Origin: Gammaproteobacteria bacterium
GTDB taxonomy: Bacteria; Pseudomonadota; Gammaproteobacteria; Steroidobacterales; Steroidobacteraceae
Reading direction: 5' to 3'
Length of the DNA stretch: 32,998 nt
NCBI GenBank assembly: GCA_028293725.1
Contig: JAQGOE010000110.1
Span: 1 to 32,998, forward strand
Shown in pieces: positions 1-7,454 of the stretch. Below the pieces are notes generated by a model, which saw only the letters and a program-made list of their open reading frames with translations, did no database searches and was not told the origin of the DNA. Made by a program: the position numbers and the translations under genes. The first letter of the stretch is position 1, and every line of letters starts with the position of its first letter.

Positions 1-42
1 CATCAGAGCGCGGTGGACCACCGAATTGTTTTGCCGGAGCTG

Positions 43-585
43 TCACGGACGCGCCCCGTTCTGTGGTGAGGACGCCGCGGCGGCGGCCTCCCAAACCGAT
101 GCGATGTTGGTGTTTGCGGCGGCCGGCATACCGACGGCCGGCGTACCGGTGGCCGGGCCGCTGGGTTCTGCGCCTGTGGCAGGTGGCGCTCCTGACGAGA
201 GTGCGCGCTCGCGGGCGCGCTGAGCGTCGGCGGTGCGTCCCAGGAATTCGTAGGATTGCGCCAGCAAGGTCCAGTCGCTGGCACTCCCGCCCTGGCGCGT
301 CAGCCTGGCCTCGAGCCCGGCAGTCGCCTCTTCCAACGACCGCGCTTTGCCCGCGGGCGCGGCTGCCGCCATTGCCGTCGGCGCGCTTACGGTCGCGGGG
401 TGATCGATGAGGCGATAGACCAATACACTTGCTGCGCCAAGTATTGCAACGCCGCACCCGGCGATCGCGTAGTACAACGGGGTCCGTCCAGTCGCCCCGC
501 GGGCGACACGCCACAACGGAGTGGCAGCAAAGGTGGCCGCGACCCCCGCTGCGACTCCAGCGATGAACCAGAACAATGCACTCAT
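43..585 (-). CDS. CcmI-like TPR membrane protein (cytochrome c biogenesis related)
   Basis: A 180-residue protein. It has a hydrophobic segment at about residues 3-21 and a second at about 37-58. A linker rich in Ala/Pro follows, then one TPR-like motif at about residues 83-129 (SDWTLLAQSYEFLGRTADAQRARERAL), and an Ala/Pro/Gly-rich tail. This layout matches CcmI/CycH proteins, which hold apocytochrome c for the haem lyase in the periplasm. It is shorter than typical CcmI, so the role is inferred from architecture. The start is the first ATG in a clean frame. An ATG lies at the window edge (complement of bases 1-3), about 40 bases past the stop, and could begin the next gene of the same transcript. 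The gene diverges from the iron-sulfur flavoprotein at 855. Confidence 0.6.
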   Translation of the reverse strand: MSALFWFIAGVAAGVAATFAATPLWRVARGATGRTPLYYAIAGCGVAILGAASVLVYRLIDHPATVSAPTAMAAAAPAGKARSLEEATAGLEARLTRQGGSASDWTLLAQSYEFLGRTADAQRARERALSSGAPPATGAEPSGPATGTPAVGMPAAANTNIASVWEAAAAASSPQNGARP

Positions 586-757
586 AGAAACTCGTTACTG
601 ACTGCCGTCATTGTGCAGTCGGTGTTGTCGCAGCCTGCAGACAACACGTCGCCAACTGCCGACAAATCACGGGAAAAACCGGACAAAACACACAGCGAGA
701 CTGTGTGTAGGGTGCGTAGCCCTCAACTTAATAACAAGTAGGGAAATGCCCCATTCC

Positions 758-773
758 TGTGTCGCGTGTCACA
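758..773. promoter_or_regulatory. Possible CRP/Clp-type activator site
   Basis: The bases read TGTGT-CGCGTG-TCACA, which matches the TGTGA-N6-TCACA consensus in nine of ten half-site positions. A TATAGT hexamer at 796-801 could be a -10 element. Its start point would fall near 808, placing the centre of the site near -42, the usual class II activator position. No good -35 hexamer is visible, as expected for an activator-dependent promoter. It would serve the iron-sulfur flavoprotein gene. The site is inferred from sequence only. Confidence 0.35.
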
Positions 774-854
774 GAGTTAGGCTGCGCTCGCCTTCTATAG
801 TCGCCGTTGCGCGCTCGCCCTATACGGCACTTACGCCAAACTTTCGAAGTTGAA

Positions 855-2162
855 ATGGACGCTCTCGTTTACTGTTTTTACGGGCTGCCGGCTCTCCTGT
901 TGCTCGTCTGGTTCACGCGCCGGCGCAACCGGCTCGAGCGAGTCAGCTTAGCGGCGCACGAGGAATCGCGCGCAGCGGGTCTGCACGACCCGATGTCCCT
1001 CCACCCTGTCATCGACCCCGCGCGCTGTATCGGCTGCGGATCGTGTGTGAAGGCGTGCCCCGAGGAACCGCAGCATCACGTGCTGGGTATCATTGGCGGC
1101 CGCGCCCAACTCGTGAGCCCGGCGGATTGCATAGGCCATGGAGCGTGTAAGACGGCGTGTCCGGTCGAAGCCATCTCGCTCGTTTTCGGGACCGAGCGCC
1201 GCGGCGCGGAAATCCCGGTGTTGAGCCCCCGTTTCGAAACCAGTGTCCCGGGAATCTTCATCGCCGGCGAGCTCGGAGGCATGGGACTCATCCGTAACGC
1301 CTTGGAGCAGGGTCGTCAGGCTGTCGAGGCGATCCACGCGGGGAGGCCGAGGGGCTCCGACCGGCTCGACCTCGTCATTGTCGGTGCGGGTCCGGCTGGC
1401 TTCGCGGCCTCGCTCACAGCACTCTCCAAACGGATGCGCTGCGTTACGATCGAGCAGGAGTCCCTTGGCGGTTGCGTATTCCAATATCCGCGTGGAAAGC
1501 TGGTGATGACCGCGCCCGCCACGGTGCCCCTGGTCGGTAAGGTGAATCTGCGCAACACCAGCAAGGAGGCCCTGCTGGAGTTCTGGCAGGAATGCGAGCG
1601 CAAGACCGGAGTCAAGATTAACTATCGCGAGCGCGTCGATGACATCAGCACTGATGGCAGCGGCTTCGTGGTGAAGACAACGGCCGGCACATATCGGACG
1701 CACAGTGTTCTCCTGGCGATCGGTCGGCGCGGCACTCCACGCAAGCTGGGAGTGCCAGGCGAGGATTTACCGAAGGTCGTCTATCGCCTGATCGATCCCG
1801 AGCAATACGCCGGACAACACGTCCTGGTTGTTGGCGGCGGCGACAGCGCGCTCGAGGCCGCCGCGAGTGTCGCGGAATCATCCGGTACCCGAGTCGTTCT
1901 GTCTTATCGGGGCGCCTCGTTCGAGCGGGCGAAACAGCGTAACCGTGAGCGTGTCACGTCGGCGGAGCGCGCCGGCCAGCTGCAGGTCCTGTTGAATTCG
2001 ACGATAAAACTGATCGGAGCGGAGTCAGTGTCGATAGAGCACATCGGGCAGCTGCTCAGAGTGCGGAACGACGCGGTCATCGTGAATGCCGGCGGCGTGT
2101 TGCCGTCGGACTTCCTGCGCCGCGTTGGCATCTACGTCGAGACGAAGTATGGAACGGCGTGA
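855..2162 (+). CDS. Membrane-anchored 4Fe-4S / FAD-NAD(P) oxidoreductase
   Basis: A 435-residue redox protein. One N-terminal membrane helix (about residues 3-20) is followed by a dicluster ferredoxin domain at about 50-110. A thioredoxin-reductase-like flavoprotein follows, with an FAD motif VIVGAGPAGFAA and an NAD(P) motif VVGGGDSALEAA. The first cluster motif is CIGCGSCVKACP. The second is CIGHGACKTACP, with His in place of the second Cys, so that cluster may be Cys3His-ligated. The flavin part resembles YpdA-like reductases (GGCVFQYPRGK) and lacks the classical CxxC of thioredoxin reductase. ATG 855 is chosen because it opens directly into the membrane helix; an in-frame codon at 807 would add 16 residues without hydrophobic character. 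It probably passes electrons between NAD(P)H and a membrane or cytochrome partner; the partner is unknown. It overlaps the next gene by 14 bases, so the two are likely coupled. Confidence 0.82.
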   Translation: MDALVYCFYGLPALLLLVWFTRRRNRLERVSLAAHEESRAAGLHDPMSLHPVIDPARCIGCGSCVKACPEEPQHHVLGIIGGRAQLVSPADCIGHGACKTACPVEAISLVFGTERRGAEIPVLSPRFETSVPGIFIAGELGGMGLIRNALEQGRQAVEAIHAGRPRGSDRLDLVIVGAGPAGFAASLTALSKRMRCVTIEQESLGGCVFQYPRGKLVMTAPATVPLVGKVNLRNTSKEALLEFWQECERKTGVKINYRERVDDISTDGSGFVVKTTAGTYRTHSVLLAIGRRGTPRKLGVPGEDLPKVVYRLIDPEQYAGQHVLVVGGGDSALEAAASVAESSGTRVVLSYRGASFERAKQRNRERVTSAERAGQLQVLLNSTIKLIGAESVSIEHIGQLLRVRNDAVIVNAGGVLPSDFLRRVGIYVETKYGTA

Positions 2163-4056
2163 GCGCTGTACGTTGCGCGGACTCACCGCGCTGTCCGCGC
2201 TCGTATCGCTCGTGTCAGGGGTTACTCATGCCGCCGCCCCCGCCGTTGACGCACTCGAGACGGCGAAGTCCGATATCCGCCTGAAGAAGTTCAGTGCCGC
2301 CGCGAGTGAGTTGCAACGACTCGCGACTTCCGGCAATCCCGACGCCCAATATCTCCTGGCCGTGTTCTATCTGAACGGCTTAAATGGCGTGCGCGATGTC
2401 GCTGTGGCCCGCGGCTGGCTGGAGAAAGCAGCGGCCCAGGGCAGTGTCAGGGCCGCCTCTGGTCTCGCGGCGCTGGCGGCCGATTCCGCTTCATCCGTGG
2501 AGCTGCCATCACCGGGAGACCTCAAGGATGCCAGGACGCGCAGCGAGGCCCTGTGGCTTGCGGCCGAGCGCGGTGATCTCAAGAGCCTGCAGGTGCTGGC
2601 GGTCCGCCCGTTCGTCGACCCGCGCGATGAGTTTGGCCGGGGCGCCTTGGCGCGGGCCGCACTGGCGGGCAAAACGGACGGCCTCGAATTCCTGATCCGC
2701 CAGGGTGCCGCGATAGATGCGCCCGACCTGCGTGGCATTACACCACTCATGTTGGCGGCGCGCGCCGGAAGTCTCGGCGCGGTGACAGCTCTCCTCGTGG
2801 CGCATGCCAACCCCAACGCCGCGGATCAGAGCGGTAACACCGTTTTGATGCATGCCGCCGTTGGCGGGCAGACTGCGGTAATCGACCGACTGTTGGGTTC
2901 AGGCGCCGCAGTCGCGGCTCGCAACGTGCAGGACTGGTCCGCCCTGGATTTCGCGGAGATCAACGGTCTTCCGGAAGTGGCCGCTCGCTTGAAGGAGAGC
3001 GGCGCTACCGGCCTGCGTCGCAGTGCGATTGCGAGTGGCGGCGACCTGACATTCGTTCAAAGACCCGGCGGTGCTCATAAGGACTTGTACGCGGGATGGC
3101 CGGATATTGCGGTCGCGGCCGTTAAGACTTCGCCTTCTCTGCTTGATTCGATGCTGGCGCGCCGTGCGGATCCGAACGGGGTGATGCCTGAAGGCACCCC
3201 CGTCCTGACTGCGGCGGTGATGGCGGGCCCCTCGCGTTCGGTCGACGCACTCATGAGCGCGGGTGCTGTCGCTTCCCGACCCGACAGGCGAGGCGATTCA
3301 GCGTTGCTGCTGGCGATTCGATCCGGCCGCGAAGACATGGTCAAAGTTCTGTTGGCACGCGGCGTATCGCCCGACGAGCACACTACCGCGTCGGAGCCGA
3401 CACTCGTGGCTGCCGCGAGATCCAGACGCGGCTCGATCGTGCGCCTGCTCATCGACGCACATGCGCATCTGGATTCGCAGGATGCGCGCGGCGTGGATGC
3501 GTTGATGCTCGTCGCGCAATCCGCCGATGTCGATCTTGTGCGGCGCTTGCTCGAAGCGGGTGCACGAATGGATGTCGAAGACAAGCTGGGACGCACCGCG
3601 CTCTGGTATGCGGCTCATGCCGGGATGTTGGAGTCGGCTCGTTTGCTCGTCCAGCAAGGTGCCGGGATCGATAGTGCCGACGCGGCAGGTATTACGCCGC
3701 TCGGCGTCGCGTCCGCTACGGGAAGCGCCCAGATGGCGGCTTTTCTCCTGTCGAAGGGCGCCCGGAGCGACGTGCATTCCAAGAGTGGCGATACGCCGCT
3801 ATTTCTGGCCACCGCCGCCGGGCATACCGCGATCGTCGAACAATTGCTCGCGGCTCATGCTGATAAGGACGCGCAGAACGGGTTTGGCGATACGGCCCTC
3901 ATGATCGCGTGCCGCAGGGGGGATGCGGGACTCGTGCGGATGCTTCTAGCGGCCGGTGCGAGCACTCGTGTGCGCAATCACGATCAATCCACGGCCGCGG
4001 ACATTGCCGAAGCGCGCTCTTTCAACAAACTCGCGGAGCTCTTGCGCGGAGCGTAG
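2149..4056 (+). CDS. Exported Sel1/ankyrin-repeat protein
   Basis: A 635-residue protein with a Sec signal peptide (about residues 1-30, ending THAAA). A Sel1/TPR-like segment follows at about 55-105 (DAQYLLAVFYLNGL, then ARGWLEKAAAQGS). About a dozen ankyrin repeats then run from about residue 120 to the end, recognisable by recurrent G-TPLMLAARAG and LL--GA patterns. Ankyrin arrays bind proteins; in the periplasm they may scaffold or protect redox partners. The start at 2149 lies inside the end of the flavoprotein gene (14-base overlap) and gives a clean signal peptide. An upstream in-frame ATG at 2086 would bury that peptide. The last 73 bases overlap the tail of the convergent ArsR-family gene. 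The binding partner is unknown; the flavoprotein is the obvious candidate from gene order. Confidence 0.82.
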   Translation: MERRERCTLRGLTALSALVSLVSGVTHAAAPAVDALETAKSDIRLKKFSAAASELQRLATSGNPDAQYLLAVFYLNGLNGVRDVAVARGWLEKAAAQGSVRAASGLAALAADSASSVELPSPGDLKDARTRSEALWLAAERGDLKSLQVLAVRPFVDPRDEFGRGALARAALAGKTDGLEFLIRQGAAIDAPDLRGITPLMLAARAGSLGAVTALLVAHANPNAADQSGNTVLMHAAVGGQTAVIDRLLGSGAAVAARNVQDWSALDFAEINGLPEVAARLKESGATGLRRSAIASGGDLTFVQRPGGAHKDLYAGWPDIAVAAVKTSPSLLDSMLARRADPNGVMPEGTPVLTAAVMAGPSRSVDALMSAGAVASRPDRRGDSALLLAIRSGREDMVKVLLARGVSPDEHTTASEPTLVAAARSRRGSIVRLLIDAHAHLDSQDARGVDALMLVAQSADVDLVRRLLEAGARMDVEDKLGRTALWYAAHAGMLESARLLVQQGAGIDSADAAGITPLGVASATGSAQMAAFLLSKGARSDVHSKSGDTPLFLATAAGHTAIVEQLLAAHADKDAQNGFGDTALMIACRRGDAGLVRMLLAAGASTRVRNHDQSTAADIAEARSFNKLAELLRGA

Positions 4057-4754
4057 CAATCCAGCCCGAACCGCGCCTGCATCTGGCGGCGCCCCAACGC
4101 TGTGAGCGTCAGTGCGCGGCTGTCGAGATTTTGAACGAGCCATTCATTTTTCAGTGCCACCTGCAGGATTGCGCCGCCCAACGCACCACCGATGTGAGGG
4201 CGGCGCTCGCTCCAGTCGACGCATGCGTACGCGAAACGTCGGCGTAGCGAACGCAGGGCATTGATATCAATTCCCAGTGTCGCGAGCGCCTTCGTGCCTT
4301 TCTCGGTCAGATCGTAGGCGTCTTCGCCGGCGTCGCCGGTTGACAACCAGTTGAGCCTTTCGAAGCGGTCACGCAGCGACACGGCGAGGTGACCCGCCAT
4401 GTGGTCATAGCAGGTGCGCGCCGGGCGCAGATGGGGCGGCGTGGCGGGCACAAACCTCTGCCGGGCGCCGCCCGCCACGACCATCAGGGCCTCGAGAGCC
4501 CTGGCGACACTCTCGCCCTGCAGGCTGTAGTAGCGATGCTTTCCCTGCCGCAGCACCTGCACGAGCCGCTGCTCCTTGAGGCGTGCCAGATGCACGCTGG
4601 CCGTGGACGGGCTCACTTCTCCGATGATCGCCAGCTCTGTGCTGGTTCGTGCGTGACCATCGAGGAGGCAGTAAAGCATCCGCGCCCGTGCCGGCTCGCC
4701 AATGGCGGCCGCGATGCCCGCCGCACCGATCTCAACTGGAGGCTCTGCAACCAT
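3984..4754 (-). CDS. ArsR-family winged-helix transcriptional regulator
   Basis: A 256-residue regulator. An ArsR-type winged helix occupies about residues 8-95 (IGEPARARMLYCLLDG, then SPSTASVHLARLKEQRLV as the recognition helix region, then GKHRYYSL as the wing). A C-terminal domain follows with the CYDHMAGHLAV and CVDWSERRPHIGGALG motifs of the YdfF-like branch, whose ligands are mostly unknown. The start ATG at 4754 puts the winged helix right at the N-terminus. A longer frame upstream would add 48 residues of non-domain sequence. About 28 C-terminal residues extend beyond the usual end and overlap the convergent ankyrin gene. It is divergent from the purine block, and CGAATTG repeats lie just upstream, so autoregulation or control of that block is plausible. 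Confidence 0.85.
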   Translation of the reverse strand: MVAEPPVEIGAAGIAAAIGEPARARMLYCLLDGHARTSTELAIIGEVSPSTASVHLARLKEQRLVQVLRQGKHRYYSLQGESVARALEALMVVAGGARQRFVPATPPHLRPARTCYDHMAGHLAVSLRDRFERLNWLSTGDAGEDAYDLTEKGTKALATLGIDINALRSLRRRFAYACVDWSERRPHIGGALGGAILQVALKNEWLVQNLDSRALTLTALGRRQMQARFGLDCYAPRKSSASLLKERASAMSAAVD

Positions 4755-4768
4755 ACTTGGATGGTAGA

Positions 4769-4844
4769 CGAATTGACCGTCCCTAACAATTCGGCCCCAT
4801 CCGGGTGCAGTGGCGACAATGGTGGCTCGAATTGTGTGCAATCG
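4769..4844. promoter_or_regulatory. Candidate ArsR-family operator (CGAATTG inverted repeats)
   Basis: CGAATTG at 4769-4775 faces CAATTCG at 4787-4793, a perfect seven-base inverted repeat with an 11-base spacer, 15 bases upstream of the regulator's start codon. A second, imperfect dyad, CGAATTGTGTGCAATCG, lies at 4828-4844. Dyads so close to the regulator start are typical of autoregulation. Binding by this regulator is inference. Confidence 0.45.
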
Positions 4845-4959
4845 TCGTACGCGCCCCGTGTCAGGTGACGCGCGGCGGCACTTAGGTCGACTGCCCAAAC
4901 CGCCGCAAAAGTAGGCCGGGGCCGCTCAGCCGCGGCCTTGTAGCGCCGCGGGAACATTT

Positions 4960-4976
4960 TTGGCATGGCCCTTGCT
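4960..4976 (+). promoter_or_regulatory. Sigma-54 (RpoN) -24/-12 promoter
   Basis: The bases read TTGGCATGGCCCTTGCT. They match the sigma-54 consensus YTGGCACGRNNNTTGCW at every fixed position except one (T for C). The invariant GG (4962-4963) and GC (4974-4975) are separated by exactly ten bases. Transcription would start near 4987, leaving a leader of about 100 bases before the TonB-receptor gene. Sigma-54 promoters need an enhancer-binding activator such as NtrC; no convincing NtrC site was found by eye upstream. Confidence 0.75.
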
Positions 4977-5054
4977 TTGCCTCTCCCTAATACGTATCGG
5001 CCGCGCATCACTTCTCACGGGGGCGCGCCGCTAAGCCCACAACAATTCAATCAG

Positions 5055-5070
5055 TCGCCGCATGCGGCGA
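5055..5070. repeat. Perfect 16-base palindrome next to the ribosome binding site
   Basis: TCGCCGCATGCGGCGA is fully self-complementary and ends where the purine-rich stretch GAGGGAGCGG (5069-5078) begins, just before the start codon at 5087. In RNA it can form a short GC-rich hairpin that limits ribosome access; in DNA it could be an operator. Its role is inferred. Confidence 0.5.
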
Positions 5071-5086
5071 GGGAGCGGTCATTACC

Positions 5087-7450
5087 ATGACCTACGCATT
5101 CAAGAAATATCTCGGTTTCGCCGCCTTCTCGTGTCTGGTCTTGGGCGCGCCACACATCGCGAGCGCAGCCGACGCCGCGCCATCCGGGGATTCGCCCGCC
5201 AACTCCGACTCATTAGAGGAGGTTGTGGTGCGAGGTGTTTCGCTGGAGGACCAGGTGAGCCCGCTGCAGCGGCGGGTGAGCTCGGTGTTGGGGTTGGAGA
5301 TGTCGGTCCTGGACACGCCTCGGTCGGTCACGGAGATCAACCTGGCGCAGATCCGTGACGAGTCGATCGTCGATGTCACCGATTTCGTCAAGATCGTCTC
5401 TAGCGCTTACACCAACTACCAGTTCGGCGGTCCCAACGTGCCGTTCCTGCGTGGGCAGTCCGCCGAGGTCTTTCAGAATGGCATGCTGCGGACACCACGC
5501 AACGATGGACAGCCGCTGAGCTTCAATTCGGTGGAGGGATTCGACATCGTCAAAGGTCCGGCGGATGTCGTCTATGGACCCACGGGCAACGTGGGTGGCT
5601 ACGTGAACCTGGTGACGAAGCGTCCGTACTTTGACGGCCAGCACGAGACCGCGACGCTCACGGCGGGCGATTTCAATAATCGCAGGGCGCAGCTCGATGT
5701 GAGTGGTCCCATCAACGACCAACTGGCGTACCGAGTGAGCTACGAGGGTGTGTATTCCGGCAGCTACTACCGATTCGGCTACGATCATTCGAACGACATC
5801 TATCTCGCCCTGCGCTACCTGCCGAACTCGCAGCTCACGATCGATTTCAACAGTGAGTTCTACAGCGCGCACTACACCGAGAATACCGGCATCAACCGCC
5901 CGACACAGCAACTCATCGATGACGGTCTCTATTACCAAGGGACCGGCGTGGGTAAATTTGCGGATCCCAACGCGCCGGATACGCGCGGATTCCTCTCGAC
6001 CATCGTCGTCACTGGAGTCGTGCCGATCAACCGCACCCTACAACTCGTCGCCCCCGACGATCATGACCAAGGCACCAATTACCAGGCCCAGCTCGATGTG
6101 ACCGACCTCATCACCGACAACCTCACCGTCGCCAACAAGGCGTATTTCGAAGACTATTCGCAGCTGCAGCTCGAGTACGCACAGCGTTATTACAACAACA
6201 TAAAAGAATCCTACAACTTCGAGGACCGCTTCGAGTTGCGCGGTAAGTGGACCAACAACCAGTTTATTACCGGCGTTGCCTACCGCTTCATGCACACTCT
6301 GACGTACGGCGATTTCTTCAACGAGTACTTGAACGCGACCGATATCACGACCAACCCCGCCAACTTTCCGATCACGAACCTGTACGGTGTTGTGCCCGTA
6401 CCGGGTCATCCGAATCAGTTCGCCACCCCGGGCGCTACCTATGTTGGGGGCGCCGACGCCGGTTATCCCAACTCCATCGCCAACACCCAGAATCAGAATT
6501 CGCACCAGATCGGGCTGTTTTTTCAGGACATCTATAGCCTCACGAGCAAGCTGAGCGTGCTCGGCGGCGTACGTGTCGACGCGATCCACGAGAGCATCAC
6601 AGATCCGCTGCCCCCGCCCGGATTCACAGCCGCGCATGCGACCACGACCCAAGGCGAGGAGGCCGTGGACGTCAGCCTCACGTACAAGGCAGCTTCGTGG
6701 AATACGTTCTACGCCACGGTGGACTACAACCAGTCCCCGGTCGCGACCACAGGCGGCGGTTTTGCCGCATTCACCGGCGACCGGTTGGCCTCGAATGACT
6801 TTCACATCAAGAACTGGCTCTATGAGGCCGGCTCCAAAATGGCGTTTCTGGACAACACGCTCTATCTGACGAGCGCGGCTTATTTCCAGAAGCGCGGGCA
6901 AACCGACCAGTTCAATAACACCACCGACGTCGAAACCCTGGGTGCCGAGTTCGAGGCCAACTATCAGCCGAACAAGAACTTCTCGGCTACCGCGGCCTAT
7001 AGCTACCTGGACGCCTGGTATCCGAGCAGCACCGGCCTATCGGCGTTTACCGAAAACGTCTACGACGCCTTCGCCTCCCCCTATGGGACCGGCCTCGGCA
7101 GCCCGAACTTCAACCCGTTGCCCCCCGGGCGCTATCACGTGCCGAGCGTGCCCAGCGAGTTGTTCAGCGGCTTCGCCAAATACCGCACAGACCTGGGAGT
7201 CGGCGCCAGTGTCGGACTCGTCGTCACCGGACCCATGACCACCTCGTACCTGGGTAACGTGAAAATCCCCACGCAATACACGCTCGATAGCGGTATTTTC
7301 TACGAGGCCACCCGTTGGGCGGTACACGCGAACTTGTATAACATCACGAACCGGAAGAACTGGATTCCCGAAGGCGGCCCCGAGGGTAACGACCTCATTA
7401 CCGCGGCTCTGCCATTTCACTTCCAGGTCAGCGCGACATACCGGTTCTAG
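5087..7450 (+). CDS. TonB-dependent outer-membrane receptor (siderophore-receptor type)
   Basis: A 787-residue receptor. A Sec signal peptide (about residues 1-27, AHIASAADA) is followed by a TonB-box-like stretch EEVVVRG. The plug domain (about 60-175) has the pattern LDTPRSVTEIN, then GFDIVKGPADVVYGP and NVGGYVNLVTKRP. A 22-strand-type barrel follows and ends in SATYRF, with the terminal Phe needed for outer-membrane insertion. By sequence it belongs with FhuA/FhuE-like receptors. It opens a block of purine genes, with only four bases to the next start. The likely cargo is therefore a purine, nucleoside or purine-containing compound rather than an iron chelate. That is inference from context; a siderophore remains possible. 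Control is probably through the sigma-54 promoter at 4960-4976. Confidence 0.88.
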   Translation: MTYAFKKYLGFAAFSCLVLGAPHIASAADAAPSGDSPANSDSLEEVVVRGVSLEDQVSPLQRRVSSVLGLEMSVLDTPRSVTEINLAQIRDESIVDVTDFVKIVSSAYTNYQFGGPNVPFLRGQSAEVFQNGMLRTPRNDGQPLSFNSVEGFDIVKGPADVVYGPTGNVGGYVNLVTKRPYFDGQHETATLTAGDFNNRRAQLDVSGPINDQLAYRVSYEGVYSGSYYRFGYDHSNDIYLALRYLPNSQLTIDFNSEFYSAHYTENTGINRPTQQLIDDGLYYQGTGVGKFADPNAPDTRGFLSTIVVTGVVPINRTLQLVAPDDHDQGTNYQAQLDVTDLITDNLTVANKAYFEDYSQLQLEYAQRYYNNIKESYNFEDRFELRGKWTNNQFITGVAYRFMHTLTYGDFFNEYLNATDITTNPANFPITNLYGVVPVPGHPNQFATPGATYVGGADAGYPNSIANTQNQNSHQIGLFFQDIYSLTSKLSVLGGVRVDAIHESITDPLPPPGFTAAHATTTQGEEAVDVSLTYKAASWNTFYATVDYNQSPVATTGGGFAAFTGDRLASNDFHIKNWLYEAGSKMAFLDNTLYLTSAAYFQKRGQTDQFNNTTDVETLGAEFEANYQPNKNFSATAAYSYLDAWYPSSTGLSAFTENVYDAFASPYGTGLGSPNFNPLPPGRYHVPSVPSELFSGFAKYRTDLGVGASVGLVVTGPMTTSYLGNVKIPTQYTLDSGIFYEATRWAVHANLYNITNRKNWIPEGGPEGNDLITAALPFHFQVSATYRF

Positions 7451-7454
7451 CGAG

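Noticed and set aside
807..854. Start at 807 for the flavoprotein
   Set aside because: It adds 16 polar residues ahead of a membrane helix, and the putative TATAGT would place the transcript start at about the same point.
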